Source of the DNA: Undaria pinnatifida
Taxonomy: Eukaryota > Sar > Phaeophyceae > Laminariales > Alariaceae
Direction of reading: 5' to 3'
DNA length: 64,000 nt
Assembly (NCBI GenBank): GCA_012845835.1
Contig: JABAKD010000006.1
Coordinates: forward strand, 1,720,116-1,784,115
Shown here: in pieces, positions 14,932 through 26,402 of the stretch
How the letters are laid out: each line of letters starts with the position of its first letter
Numbering within the stretch: position 1 is the first letter of the stretch
The notes under the pieces: model-generated
Databases searched by the model: none
Told to the model about the DNA's origin: nothing
What the model saw: only the letters and a program-made list of their open reading frames with translations
Made by a program: the position numbers and the translations under genes

Positions 14932-15021
14932 CTGGACTGCACTGGGATGCATAGTCGTACACCCCGGATCCATCGCATCCATGAAGTCGAAGCTCACCTC
15001 GTCCATGGCCACGAACAGAAT
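14932..15021 (-). CDS. Exon 2 of GT77-like glycosyltransferase (30 codons)
   Basis: A 90-nt phase 0-0 exon between an acceptor ending ...CCCACGAGCAG and a near-consensus donor CAG|GTGAGCTC. It encodes ILFVAMDEVSFDFMD followed by a PGCTTMHPSAVQ segment. This is the conserved second strand of the glycosyltransferase fold ('LVVA.D..S..' in GT77 relatives) and follows directly on the end of exon 1 in that family. There is an internal GAG|GTGAGC that could act as a cryptic donor. The exon is too short to be found as a long open frame. Assignment rests on motif order, splice sites and phase; I consider it probable. Confidence 0.55.
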
Positions 15022-15435
15022 CTGCTCGTGGGAATGCAAACATGGGCCCAGGTTAATCCCATATTTTTGACGAAAATGTGCTGGAGTTTAGCACGTTCGA
15101 AAAACAATATGATCGTCCAAAAACGCAACATTACCTGGATGCCGTTTGTATGTAGAAGCATGAGGAAAAAGGTGTGACTAAGGACCATGCGTTTGTTCAT
15201 TGGATTGCACCTTGAGGTTTTCGAAGATAGATTTTGGGTGAGATGTAGAGCTACTTATGTGACGAAATCGTGAAGTCGGGCTCATCTTGCCCATGGTCGC
15301 CACGAGGGGGACCTGTGTGTGACAATCGAAGTAAATAATCGCATCCGATACACGTGACAACAAAAACACTTAATGTAGACATCTTATCCTGCACTCGGGA
15401 TGGCACCATTTTTTCAGTATATTTGTATTTATATT

Positions 15436-15567
15436 TCTTCCACGAACTTCTGCTTTCCAGCTTCTAGACAAGCCGTGGTCACAGGTCGTCACTTGTCCCC
15501 CCCGGTTATTGCCTTCGATGTTTACTGCGCATAGGGTTCAGCAATCCCGCTGCTCGTCGATTTCTCA
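15436..15567 (-). mobile_element. SINE, 5'-truncated copy (3' half only)
   Basis: Matches the 3' half of the ~310-bp SINE seen in full at 34,073, 58,357 and 62,445. Shared blocks are CTTCTRGACAAGCCGTGGTC, the GTTATTGCCTTCGA block, TAGGGTTCAGCA and CTCGTCGAT. The tRNA-like head is missing, as expected from incomplete reverse transcription. Lies in intron 1 in the same orientation as the gene. Confidence 0.75.
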
Positions 15568-15784
15568 TATGTACAATTAATAAATGAGCACGACCGTAAA
15601 CCAGGCGCATCAAGATTTGTTTAGGTCCATTTCATGGACCATGGGAGTTGGTTGAGAGTAAGGGCTACGCGAAGTATGGGTGGACAAGGGTTGGATGGGG
15701 CCCATCAAGGAACATCTGAGGGAATGAGACACAGGTATGCTCTTGCTGCTGTGATATTGACGAGCCCCGTTGATCATATGCTGC

Positions 15785-16850
15785 ATAGTCCGACCACCCG
15801 CACGATCACGCGTATAGCAAGCCCCTACATATATCGGAGTATCACACACACGCTTGCCAAGATGACTTCCGACTAAATCTTCGATCTCACGGCTGGAGAG
15901 TATTTTCATATTATGTATGTGCTATGCCTCTTGAAAACCTTTCCCTTCCCCCCCCCCTCCCGCCCCCCTTTTTTTTCCGCTCCCTCTTGCTCAAACGCCC
16001 CACCTAACATCGAATTCTGCCAGAGTAAAAAACACTCCCACGCACTTGATGTCACCTCATCATCTTCCTAGAGCCATCCATGCCCCTGCTGCAATCAACC
16101 CCCCCCCCCTCCCCCTTGGTGCAGTTCAACCCCCCCCCCCAGCCCCTCCCCCACTCCCCCCCCCCTCCAAACGCCTCCTCCTTCCCCACCACCAGCACCA
16201 TCGCCTAGACGTAGCACCCCGTGTATAGCAAACCCCTACATCTATGCGACCTATACATGTTGTTCAAAAACCCTTCCCCGCCCCCCCTCACCCTCACCTC
16301 CACCCCTTCGAACGCTCCGCCCTCTTCTCACTGGTTGTACGATTTACAGGATAGGATTTATAGTTTCCACGCACAGATTATTCTGCCGTGCCCGTGCCCC
16401 CCAACCCCCACCGCTCCCTTTTGATCAAACCCAGGCCCCCACGTCCTTAACAACTCCGCCCTGCGGTCATCGGTTACTCGACTTACAGGATTCACTTGAT
16501 AAACTGATGCATTTCCTTTTGATCCAACCCAGGGCCCCACGTCCTTAACAACTCCGCCCTGCGGTCATCGGTTATTCGACTTACAGGATTCACTTGATAA
16601 ACTGATGCATTTCCTTCCACAGCGGCCAAAATTTGTTCCCCTCTATAACGGGATATATATTTTTCGCGCACAGACTGACAAGCATCACACTGTTGACGCT
16701 GATCGCTACACTGTAGTTGCAAGGGGAGTCGCCGACCTACATCCTTAATGAGGACACACAACCCGTACTACGCGCGATCGGAGTATCACACACAGCTTGC
16801 AAAGATGAATTTCGACAAAATATTCAATCTCACAGCTGGAGTGTATTTCT
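15785..16850 (-). mobile_element. Poly-G modular repeat, minus-oriented copy
   Basis: Carries a partial inverted head at about 15,815-15,900, C-rich body modules to about 16,480, part of the body duplicated around 16,440-16,610 (a ~95-bp direct repeat ending TTGATAAACTGATGCATTTCC), and a complete head ending near 16,850. C runs up to ten. Non-coding; Pro-rich open frames here are artefacts. Confidence 0.7.
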
Positions 16851-17821
16851 ATTTTTATAATATACTATATACTACTAAATACTACTATATACTACTGTGG
16901 GCGGTGCTTCGATCGAGGTAGCACCACTTTCAGCGAAAACGTTCTTGAATGGCCGGGCTTTTTGGGGGATCCTTAAGCCTCGTTAACAAAAAAGTGGTCG
17001 GAATTTCATTTTTGTTCTAGCGACCTGTTCCGTCGAACACCAAGACCGGGGAATCGCTCGTTGGATAGATACTTTCGATTTCTAAAATTCCCTCTTTGGG
17101 TGAGGTGTGAAAACCCCTCAAAGCAAGAGGTCCAGAAACACACGCCCTTCACCTTCACCGTACGTAGCGCAAGCGAGAGTGCGCCAGCTGGCAAACTTCA
17201 ATGAAAACGGACTGGCAGCCAAAATGCTCAACCCTTAGCGTGAGAAAATGGAAAGTACATATCGAGGGAGACACGGAAACGTACCGTGACAACGGCTTGT
17301 GCCTAATGTCGCTGAGGTTTTCTGATCTGAAAACCTCAGCGGGGATGAACTGAGTCGTAACGGTGACGGCGCACAAAAAACTAACAATAGCTGTTGATAG
17401 TAATTCCTACTTCTTCGTAACGAAACACACCAGCCACTCTGAGGTACACGGATTGATGCAGCAGGGGATGGTCTGCTGCTCGTGTCGACTCCAACACAGC
17501 ATATCGTACGACGCGCGCGCGTAGCATGAGTTGCATTTTCCTCCTCACAGTCTTTGTACCTCTGACACACTGACACGTACTGAGACTCTGTCTCAGTGCT
17601 TATAGCTGCAGAGGTGGCACCAAAGTGTCTGTTTGGATCACTTGTGAAGAAGAAGAAATATCATGGTTTCAAGGTGGCGCTTATGTGGCCAAAACATGGA
17701 AACAAAGAAGATGTAAGTAGAGGAAAGAAGATGTAGGGAGTGATCAAGGTGGAGCTGACCGTCACCTGGTAAATACGACACAGTTCCCATGATTCGGGCA
17801 GATGTGCTCTGCGGGTAGCTA

Positions 17822-18482
17822 TACTGGTCGAGACACTGCTTTACAGTTGTATGACGTGGAGCCCGAAGAAGCCTGTCTATGATACGCTACGACGGATTCA
17901 CCGCTCCATGCTCCTCCGAATCCTTGGATAGCGGAAACGGAAGCGCGACGACCACACCCTATCGTACGCCGACGCGCTTGCCAAGACAGCTTCCGAGAGC
18001 ATAGATGCGATAGTCCGCAAACGGAGGATATTGTTTGCGGAATTCGTAGCACGTATGGCGGGGGAGCGTCTGCCACAGAGGGTGATGTTTGGGGAGTTTG
18101 TCGAGGGTAAAAGCTACACAGAGGGGCAAGACGAAGACTGGATAGATCATCTAAAATAGGATATGTCGGTCTTTAAAATGAAATTCGAAAATGGCGAAAG
18201 GCTGATCATATGGATGGCAGATGGTTTCGACGAGTAGGGGAGGGATCCGAGTTGTTCATGCGGAATAGGCATGAAACGGAGAGACGCAAAGCTGCAGAGC
18301 GACACGCAAAGGCTGCAGCAGCGCCATCCACCGTCGGCATCTCCAAGCGGCCGGGAGAAGGGGGAAGGGGAGGGGAGGGGGGGGGGAAGGGGGGGGGGAG
18401 GAGGGAGGGGAGAAGAGGGGAAGGGGAGAGGGGGGAGGGGGGAAGGGGGGGGGGAGGGGGGGCGTCATGCCCAAGAGACTGA
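17822..18482 (+). pseudogene. LINE (non-LTR retrotransposon) C-terminal remnant
   Basis: One frame reads RRIHRSMLLRILG, stop, then RKRKRDDHTLSYADALAK, later RRILFAEFVARMAG, RLPQRVMFGEFVEG and GQDEDWIDHLK. A second frame (from 18,210) reads 'GRWFRRVGEGSELFMRNRHE', then a Lys/Arg/Ala tail. This conserved tail (R...LLRILGWRKR..H.LSYADAL, RILFA.FVARM...LP..VMFGE) follows the reverse transcriptase in many algal and fungal LINE-encoded proteins. The expected Trp of LGWRKR is a TAG stop, and a frameshift near 18,160-18,210 separates the two parts. The RT itself is absent. It lies antisense in intron 1. Confidence 0.7.
18357..18468 (+). repeat. G/A-rich low-complexity tract
   Basis: Over 100 nt of G runs broken by single A or AA, at the end of the LINE remnant. 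Purine-only over most of its length. Confidence 0.9.
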
Positions 18483-18989
18483 AGTCTGGGCTTGGCAATC
18501 ATCGTCTTGAAAATGGTGGGCCTTCAATTTGTTAGTTCGTGCTTGTATGAAAGCCTGATTGGGATGTTATTTGTGGTTTGTGAAACCGTAACGCATCTGA
18601 GGAGATGCTGCGGCACCAGGTTGGTTCCCCGAGAAATAATAAAAAAAAAAAAGTGTGTGGGGTCTCCAATCTCTCATGATTGGGGTCACCACGTGGCTGG
18701 GGAGTAAAAGCCCCTCAGCCGCACTTCGAAACTCTACTCTTCTTCTCATCCCAGCCCGATGGCTCTCCGGATTACGCGACTTCTGTCTCCGTGAGCGAGC
18801 CAGCCATGGACCTACCACCCGTGTACGTGGATGGTCAAACACTAATGACCGTCACAAGATAGCATAAGACCGCCCTGACTTCTTCGCCATGTTGCGTTTT
18901 CTCCCCAGTGCCGTTGACGATGCACTTGATATTTTCTATGAGCCCAATGCCGTTTTTATTAGCCAGTTCCTAGAGTCTGCTGGTAAGAC

Positions 18990-19166
18990 ATTTTTTTTCA
19001 TTTTTTTCTTCTTTTCTCCTTTCCTTGCTTCCTCTTCTTGTCTTATCTTTTCTTGCTTTCCTTGTCTATTTTTTCTTTCCTGTCCTTTTTTCGTTTTTTG
19101 TTTTGCTTTCTTTTCTTTCCTTTGCTTTCCTTTGTCTTCTTGTCTTTTCTTTGTTTCTTTTTTTTA
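18990..19166 (+). repeat. Pyrimidine-rich (TTTTC/CTTTC) tract
   Basis: About 175 nt almost purely T and C with irregular TTTTCTTTCCTT units. Located in intron 1 (antisense strand is A/G-rich). Confidence 0.9.
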
Positions 19167-19369
19167 ATTGACTTTCGTCTGTCGTGCGCATGCGTAGTGA
19201 TAGGTACTAGGTGCAATATATACGTGGTAGTCTTTCTTGGGTGGCAAGCGGTATAGTCGATTTTTCTAGCCGTGAGTAATGAGAGGTATGGTCCTGGCAC
19301 ATTGTAGACTGACTCCGTTTTCATTTTCACATATTTCTGGCGGAGGCATGAATTGCGTCAGCTGTGATA

Positions 19370-19802
19370 TATGCATTATCCCCTTGAAAGGATTCATAGC
19401 TTACATGCACAAATTGCTCCCCCTTCCCCCCCCCCCCCCCCCCCTTCAAACCCGCTCGCTTTTGATCAAAACCAGGCCCCCACGTCCTTCAAAACTCCGC
19501 CCCCCCCCCTCACCGGTTATTCGACTTACAATATTCACTTGATAAAAGGATACATTTCCCTCCACAGCTGTCAGATTTTCTCCCCCTCAGAAACGGGTTT
19601 TATAGTTTCAGCCCACAGACTGACTAAAATCACCCTGTTGACCCTGATAGCTACACTGTAGTTGTAAGGGGAGTAGCCGACCTATATCCTTAATGAGGAC
19701 ACACAACTCGTAATGCGCGCGATCGGAGTATCACACACAGCTTGCAAAGATGAGTTTCGACGAAATCTTCGATCTCACAGCTGGAGTGCATTTTCATTTT
19801 TT
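19370..19802 (-). mobile_element. Poly-G modular repeat, minus-oriented copy (body end plus full head)
   Basis: A run of about 20 C near 19,430, then the body junction TTTTGATCAAAACCAGGC, then the full head in reverse ending CACAGCTGGAGTGCATTTT at about 19,800. Confidence 0.75.
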
Positions 19803-19879
19803 TAATATGCGTGTACCACCTTGGGTTGTGTGGGTTTTTTCCCTGGGGTATTCCTCCACTCCAGAGTGACTGAAGCTTG

Positions 19880-19945
19880 TCCCGTGACCACGGACTTGAT
19901 TATGCGAGTTAATGTGAGAACAACATCAACAACAACAAAAACTCA
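19880..19945 (+). repeat. (CAA)n-tailed dispersed motif, copy 1
   Basis: GTGACCACGGACTTGATTA then TGCGAGTTAATGTGAGAACA followed by ACA/CAA repeats. The same lead-in precedes CAA repeats at 29,898, 33,896 and (inverted) 21,765. Confidence 0.6.
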
Positions 19946-20502
19946 CCGACAAACCTTCTTACAGTTAAGTGGGACCAAGGTTGGGCTGACCAGGACCTGA
20001 TCGATACGGCACAATGCCCATGCCATCGACAGATATACTCGTCGAGATGTTGTACGTACCGACCGACCGTCCTTCCTATAGTTAAGTTCCTTGCAACATG
20101 CCTTGCAACGTTCGCCGACACTTACCATGTGAAGTTTGCGTATACAATACACCGACGTGGAGTATCAAACCGATATTCCCCGCATATTGTATTTCCCTGC
20201 ATCTAGATGCAGACACTCAGTGATCTCAGGCTAGTGACTGCCATTGGGAACGATAGCAATGTACTAAGTCCATGTTTCAGTTACCCCCGCCCTCTTCAAA
20301 TTTCAACCTCGTACTATCGAAAGTTTAGGCCACATGGCTCTCTCATTATCATCACCACCATTGTCACCAATATCTGAATCATGTCCACAGCAATCGCAGC
20401 ATATATCATCGACACCATCACGCGATTGCCATCGAAATCATGCCGGAAACTCACTTGAGAACGCAGCCTGGGGGACATACACAATTTCTCGAGAGTCTTA
20501 AT

Positions 20503-20570
20503 ACGGTAGCCCCCCCAATGTTTCTTGAATAAAATCGCGGCGGTTTCGAAACCAGCTCCTGCCGTTACCT
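20503..20570 (-). repeat. Intronic sequence shared with 5,375-5,441 (copy 2)
   Basis: The minus strand reads GAGFETAAILFKKHWGG. The open stretch runs into a good donor (TCTCAA|GTGAGTTT) at about 20,459. Could be an unrecognised alternative exon of the glycosyltransferase or a repeat remnant. Confidence 0.4.
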
Positions 20571-21298
20571 CCTGATACGGGGCTTCTTGGCGTAGCGTTC
20601 GATAGTTTGTTGGGAAGAAGAAAATACAAGAGAATTTACTTTTCATAATCTTCGTTCCTCGTGTCGTGCAGCCATGAAACGTTCGTTAAAGGAAAACGCT
20701 GTCTTGTGGGGCGGGGCTATCGCGGAAGCAATCTTGATGCAGACCGGGGTTGATCCCAGGGGCAAAAATTCCTTAACGAGGACGGTGTCGGTATCACTTG
20801 TTCCGTTCAGAGCGCCAACCAGACCCACACATACAAACAACACATGTTTCGTGGGTGATATCATACTGCGATTGAATCTACGACATGTCGGACCAAGAAA
20901 AAATCTGAAGAGAAGGAAATCTAATGAAGTAGGCGCCGGGTAGTTGGGGATGCATGCGCCGCTTTGGCACGGGGAGAAACACCCCCCTAAGACGCCGAAA
21001 ATAGAAGGGCGAAAAGACAATGTATCGTCTTCAAGAGCGACAACAGCAACAATGTCAATCAATGTTGACAGCATTAATGCCTTAAGATGTATCTGTTGAC
21101 GCCCCGCGGGCGGACAAAAAATCAATACCCTGGTAGGTGGAAGAGCTAAATGCTCAGGGAGAACAAAGAGGTAGGCGGATGAAAAGGTAAGAAATTTAAC
21201 GAGGTAATTCCCCCGGGACGCTCACAAGGTTTTGGGGCTTCACCCGCGGTGTAGTTGTTCGGGGGGGGGAGGCTTCTCAAATGATATTTAAGCCTTCA

Positions 21299-21378
21299 CT
21301 GCTGGAAACCCATTTGGGGAACGAAATTTCTTGAATTTAGTATAGAGAGGGACTTGGGGGCTCTAAAGAGGTTACAGT
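21299..21378 (+). repeat. 80-bp dispersed repeat, copy 1 (inverted partner at 23,838)
   Basis: Contains CTGGAAACCCATTTGGGGAA, CTTGAATTTAGTATAGAGAG and GGGGGCTCTAAAGAGGTTA. The reverse complement of 23,838-23,922 carries the same blocks with about 10-15% differences. Confidence 0.65.
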
Positions 21379-21583
21379 AAACCAATCCGTGCATGCCCGC
21401 CATCATTAATATATACGACTTGATCGTTCTCAGAACTCACCATATTCGCCATCACCGTCATCGTCATCGCCATCACCGTTGAAACGCCCGCCATCCAGGC
21501 CATTATGGACACCATGATTCAAATCGTCACCGTGTCACCACCCAACCATCATGGTCATCATTGCACTCTCCTCCTAACTGTTG

Positions 21584-21593
21584 TTGTTGCCGG

Positions 21594-21633
<40 letters not shown>

Positions 21634-21646
21634 GCTGTTGTTGTGG

Positions 21647-21716
<70 letters not shown>

Positions 21717-21800
21717 GGTTGTGGTTGTTGTTGTTGTTGTTGTTGTTATTTTTTGTTCTCACATTAACGCTTGTCAAACATCTACAGTCCGTGGTCACAC
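21584..21800 (-). repeat. (CAA)n microsatellite with conserved lead-in (minus strand)
   Basis: About 165 nt of TTG/GTT repeats on the plus strand (21,584-21,748). They are followed by TTGTTCTCACATTAACGCTT and AGTCCGTGGTCAC, which on the minus strand read GTGACCACGGACT...GCGTTAATGTGAGAACAA. This is the same lead-in as the CAA repeats at 19,894 and 33,896. It lies in intron 1, 160 bp past the exon 1 donor. Confidence 0.75.
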
Positions 21801-21962
21801 AAAGGTACTGGACTCTATTATTAGGATGTTCCGTAAAACCAAATAAAAAATAAATAAACGTTCGCTCGGGAGATACTACGCTTTCCCGCCGAAAAACGCA
21901 CGATACGAAGAAGGCGCACAGTTGAAATGATCCAATGTGCAAACTGAACTCATATGTCTCAC

Positions 21963-23216
21963 CTTAGCATCGCCCCCTGTAGCCTTCTTCACCGAGCGCC
22001 AAAAGTTAGTTGCCATATCTAAATAGCCGCAGTTCACATTATTCACCACGACTAACCCTTTAGACGTTCCAGAAGTAGACCCTTTCACCACCGCCGTATC
22101 CAGAATATACTCCGGCGGCCACGGAGCCCTAGCAATCCTGCTGCTCCTTCCCACGCTACTGCAAACACCGCTTGTTCCCGTTGCTTCGTCCGGAGATTTC
22201 GCTTTCAACAAATTTTCAAGTGGAGATACCCCTCGAGGGGGACCACCATCACCGCTGCCATCATCACAATCTGTCACGAGTCCAAGATCCAGTCGTCCAA
22301 TATTAACGTCCACCTCGTTCTTCCCCCTACCGGGAGTTGTTGTGGGCACGCCACTCCAGCCGGGGTACTTGCCTACCTCGAAACCAATCGAAGACGCTTG
22401 GGCAAAGAAAGAGGGCACAACCTTAGTACCGTCAACCAAGAAGTGCTGCTCGTCTATCGCGAAACCCTGGTTGCTGCGTATCAAAACCGCGATCGCATCA
22501 AGCAGGGAAAGATTTTCCACTTTCCAGGTCTCTAGCCCAGCGCGCGCCAATCTCCACCTCTCCAACATGGCGCGGTTGCACCAGATTTGTGAAACAAACT
22601 TATCGGAAAGCCAGTGATTTCCAGCGGGGTCAATACCTCTCGAGCGAGACCGCGTGAGAATCGCTGTTGGCTGGCGTGCCTGGTGCAGTGGCTGCGAGAT
22701 GCTCTCCACCGACTTGGTTAGCCCGGGGTGGGGTAGAGCTCCTTCCCCGAGAAGCCCCACCCCCATCAGTTTGTTGTCGTGTGTGGACACGAAATTTTCT
22801 AGGACTGCGGCCCACGATGACGTTCCATCTACTCGGAAAGGCTGAACGTGAGGCACTGCTGCGATGGATTCCTCTAATCCGGGGGTAGTGCAGAGAACAT
22901 ACACGTTTGGGAGTGCGTCGGTTGTCCCCGTGTTGACGTCTTGGGCCCATCGGGACCAAATTTGTAGAGCGTATGCTCCTGCAGAGCCGCCAACAAGAGC
23001 GACAAGAATCGCCGGCATGGTGTCGGCTTGTTGTGCGACATATTCTGGTTCTCCTAAAGGGACCCCAATAGTAGCAGTGGCTGTTATCGCTGTGAAGACA
23101 GGGTGACATAACCACAACCGCCGTGCGACGCGTTGTAGTCCGCAGAAGAAGCTGCCGTAGACTCGTGTCATGGCCATCGCAATACGGCGTGGCAATACCG
23201 TCCGTAGATGCTTCAA
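21963..23216 (-). CDS. Exon 1 of GT77-like glycosyltransferase (418 codons)
   Basis: Open from the furthest upstream in-frame Met at 23,216 and ending in phase 0 at a strong donor (CTAAG|GTGAGACA) at 21,963/21,962. The first ~50 residues are Arg-rich and almost without acidic residues, and hydrophobic stretches follow (around residues 40-55 and 66-85, 'MPAILVALVGGSAGAYAL'). This fits a signal anchor or an organelle/secretory leader. The middle ~300 residues are not recognised. The last ~35 residues ('GLVVVNNVNCGYLDMATNFW') match the first beta-strand region of nucleotide-diphospho-sugar transferases, so the catalytic domain starts here and continues in exon 2, 6.9 kb downstream. Reading continues past the donor for 29 more codons to a stop, which is why a single-exon reading of 446 codons is also possible but less likely. 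Confidence 0.6.
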
Positions 23217-23837
23217 GCTGACGAGATGGTTACCACTTGAGGGGTCGCTTCTTGATCGCGTCCTCCTTCGTGTGGTGTTTTACGAAACAAAGGTAGACGT
23301 AAACAAGTGCGTATGTTTATGCAATATAGCGATATAGCACAGTAATGGCGGGCCTCCATATATTGCCAGCATGGGGCACTCTAGAACGCCGGCATCACGC
23401 ATGATAATGTGAGGACATCGACAACAACAATAATAATCCCCACCATTTGGGCGAGTGGGTCGGAATGACGTCGAGAGTTCCAAGGGGTGCTAGGCAGTCG
23501 TACCAGCACTATAGGCAAACGTCGAATGATCTGTCACAAGTCTTGAAAGAAAAAGTGGCACTGCTCAAACAGCACTATAGAGGTCAGTGACAATAGTCGA
23601 CCAGCACTATTGGGGACCATATCGATGCAGCTGAACTATTCTTTGTTTTCTATCAGACGGATGAGGGGTGAGACTGCATGAAGTTTCGATTACAAGCTAG
23701 TTTATTTCGATTGAAATATATTTAAAACGGAATTTTAATGGCTTTGGCATGTCAAAGCTAAAGATAAGATACGCAGAACCTATGTTGTTGTATACGCACT
23801 CCTGGCGCAGGAAAATATCCTTGGCAAAATCCTCTTT

Positions 23838-23922
23838 AACCCCTTTAGAGCCCCCGAACCCCTCCCTATACTAAATTCAAGTAAATTTGTCCCCAGAAAC
23901 GGGTTTCCAGTTGTAAAGGGGT
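23838..23922 (-). repeat. 80-bp dispersed repeat, copy 2
   Basis: Inverted partner of 21,299-21,378. The two copies flank exon 1 of the glycosyltransferase at 0.6 kb on each side. Confidence 0.6.
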
Positions 23923-24939
23923 TAAGACGTACTACTACTGTAGGAGATTTTATTTTGGCTCTTAGAACTGAATTCAGGGTCAATTATACCAGTTTCACTC
24001 GGCTGGACTGTCGAAAACACCGATACACTCTTCGAGATCCATCTCCTAGTTTCCCGAGGGCTCTCTGGAGCAGTTTTCCGTTTCTCCAGGGTCTCGTTCT
24101 GATTTTTGGCGCAACAAATCAGTTTTCAGAAATATATGTTGTTGCTCAAAACTAAAGCTAAAAATATTGGATTTTTGAGGATATTTGGCTGAAAATCATG
24201 AGGTCGTCAGAACTGGCAAATTGGACCAACAGACGAACTACAAATTCGGAAAAAACGGATGAGTGCGTCAGAAAACTCTCGGAAACCTCCGGGGATAATT
24301 CTAAAGAATATATAGGTATTTTTTGGTCGTTCCGCCGAGTAAATGGCGTATAATCAGCCAAAATTGTCAGTTCTGAGGCCAGAAAAAATGAATAACTTCC
24401 TATAATAATCAGTCTAGGAATAAATAATGAAGTCTTTGGAATAATCCTCCTTGCCAATGACGCAGCAGTAGCTTTTGCGATGTTCTTGCCCCACAAATCG
24501 TACCAGATAAGTTTACCAAATACATTTTGGTGTTTGAGGTTGTCCGCACATTGTTGATTAGTTTTTCATAAACGCGCGGCGAAGCGGCGCTCGGGTTGGA
24601 GCCCTAGCCTGGGGTAGGGTTGGGGTTAGGGTTAATAATGTGGATCCACGCCCTTTCTCGACTTCACGAATAAATAAATAACAAAAACACAAATAAAAAC
24701 AGATTGTAAACCGCTAAAAAAAGAGAAAAGCGAAACATATTTGGGACAACGATACGAGTATATGGTACGATTTGTGGGACAAAGCCGGTAATAATGGCAC
24801 TAACTGAGGTCTACTCTCGCTACAAACAAACTCTCAGCGACATTCCCAAACAAAGGAAAACTTTTACGATCCGGCGGGAATGATTTTAATGAAGCTCTAC
24901 ACAGCAACACTGTATTATTATTACAGTTTCCGAGCATGT
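23923..24939. other. No recognised gene; short telomere-like tract at 24,609-24,637
   Basis: Mostly AT-rich unique-looking sequence. GGGTAGGGTTGGGGTTAGGG occurs once near 24,613, a short degenerate TTAGGG-like interstitial tract of about 25 nt, too short to indicate a chromosome end. Confidence 0.4.
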
Positions 24940-25340
24940 ATTGAAATGTCCCGCCCCCCGCCCCCCCCCTTCCCCCCCCGACCCCTCTTGTTCAAACGCC
25001 CCACCGAAATTAAACTCAAAATCTACCAGCGTAGTGAACACGTAAACACTACCGGCCAGCTGATGATATCATATCATTATCTGTCTAGCCATCCACGCCG
25101 TAGCTCCACCTCATCTCCGCCTTGCCCCCCCCCGCCCCCGCCCCCCTTCTTTTTGTCTTTTTTACCCCGCTCAGTTTGTTCAAACCCCCCACTTACAATC
25201 GAAATCGGCCAACGTAATAAACACTCCTACCTAATTGATATCGCGTCATTATCTTTGTAGCCGTCCATAACGTAGCTTTCATTCATTCTTACCACCTAGC
25301 ACTACGCGTATATCATGCCCCTACATATATTATAGAAAAT
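24940..25340 (-). mobile_element. Poly-G modular repeat, minus-oriented body modules
   Basis: C-rich modules with CTTGTTCAAACGCCCCACC, GATATCATATCATTATCTG and CTAGCCATCCACGCCGTAGC blocks. These are the reverse of the module seen at 37.1-37.9 kb. It abuts the next head at 25,341. Confidence 0.65.
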
Positions 25341-25556
25341 AAAAATACACTCCAGCTGTGAGATCGAACATTTCGTCGAAACTTATCTTTGCAAGCTGTG
25401 TGTGATACTCCGATCGCGCGCATTACGAGTTGTGTGTCCTCATTAAGGATATAGATATGATCAATACGCGCGATCAGAGTATCACATACAATCTTGCGAA
25501 GATGAGTTTCGTTCAAATCTTTGATCTCACAGCTGGAGTATATTTTAATGTTATAT
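25341..25556. repeat. Head-to-head inverted pair of poly-G-repeat heads (near-perfect palindrome)
   Basis: Plus-oriented head (25,345-25,450) meets an inverted head (25,455-25,553) with only a few nucleotides between. Arms of about 95 nt include AATACACTCCAGCTGTGAG and TGTGATACTCCGATCGCGCG and their mirror images. Single-stranded DNA or RNA here would fold into a ~95-bp hairpin. Confidence 0.75.
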
Positions 25557-26402
25557 ATGTGACCTAAACTTTTTGAAAAGCCTTCCCCCTCCCCCCTCCC
25601 AGTACTTTTTTTTGTTTTTTCTGCTTTCTCTTGCTCAAACGCTCTGCGTATCAAAATCCGCCAGAGTAATAAACACTTCAACGCACTGGATATCACCTGA
25701 TTGTCTTTCTAGAGCCATCCATGCCACTGCTGCATTCCCCCCCCCCCTCCGCCCTCCTTCCCCACCACGCGCACCATCGCCTAGACCTAGTACATCACGC
25801 GTATAGCAAACCCCTACATCTATGCGACCAAAAACCCTTTCGCCCGCCCCCCGCCCCCCTCCCCCACCCCAACCTCCCCACCTCCCCACCCCACCCCCAC
25901 CCCCTCAAACACTCCGCCCTCTACTCACTGGTTGTACGACTTACAGGATATAATACATGATCAACTGGTGCATTCTCTCCAAAACCGTCAGATTTACCCC
26001 CCTGAAGGATTTATAGTTTCCACGCACAAATTGGGCTGCCCCACTCGCCCGCCCCCCCACCCCCGCTCCCCATTTGATCAAACCCAGGCCCCCACGTCCT
26101 TCAAAACTCCGCCCTCCCCTCATATTCCAATCACAGGATTCACTTGATAAAATGATGCATTTCCTTCCACAGCTGTCAGATTGTGTCCCTTTCAAAAAAG
26201 GGTTTTATAGTTTGTGCGTACAGACTGACTAACATCACCCCTGTTGACCCTGATAGCTACACTGTAGTTCCAAGGGGAGTCGCTGACCTATATCCCTAAT
26301 GAGGACGCACAACAACCCGTAATACGCGCGATCGGAGTATTACACACAGCTTGCAAAGATGAGTTTCGACCAAATCTTCGATCTCACAGCTGGAGTGTGT
26401 TT
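25557..26402 (-). mobile_element. Poly-G modular repeat, minus-oriented copy with complete head
   Basis: Body modules with C-rich tracts (25,585-26,110) followed by the full head in reverse, ending ATCTCACAGCTGGAGTGTG at about 26,398. Confidence 0.75.

Noticed and set aside
18889-18982. Short plus-strand exon candidate ending at CTG|GTAAGACA
   Set aside because: One donor-like site and 31 codons, with no acceptor, partner exon or similarity.
20643-21125. 160-codon minus-strand frame as an exon of the glycosyltransferase
   Set aside because: No family motif and no convincing acceptor; the exon 1 to exon 2 protein join already fits without it.
21505-21942. Poly-Val, poly-Cys, poly-Leu and poly-Asn open frames
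   Set aside because: Frames of the (TTG/CAA)n microsatellite; the same applies to 28,405-28,717.
24609-24637. Telomere or chromosome end
   Set aside because: Only about 25 nt of degenerate TTAGGG-like sequence inside ordinary DNA.
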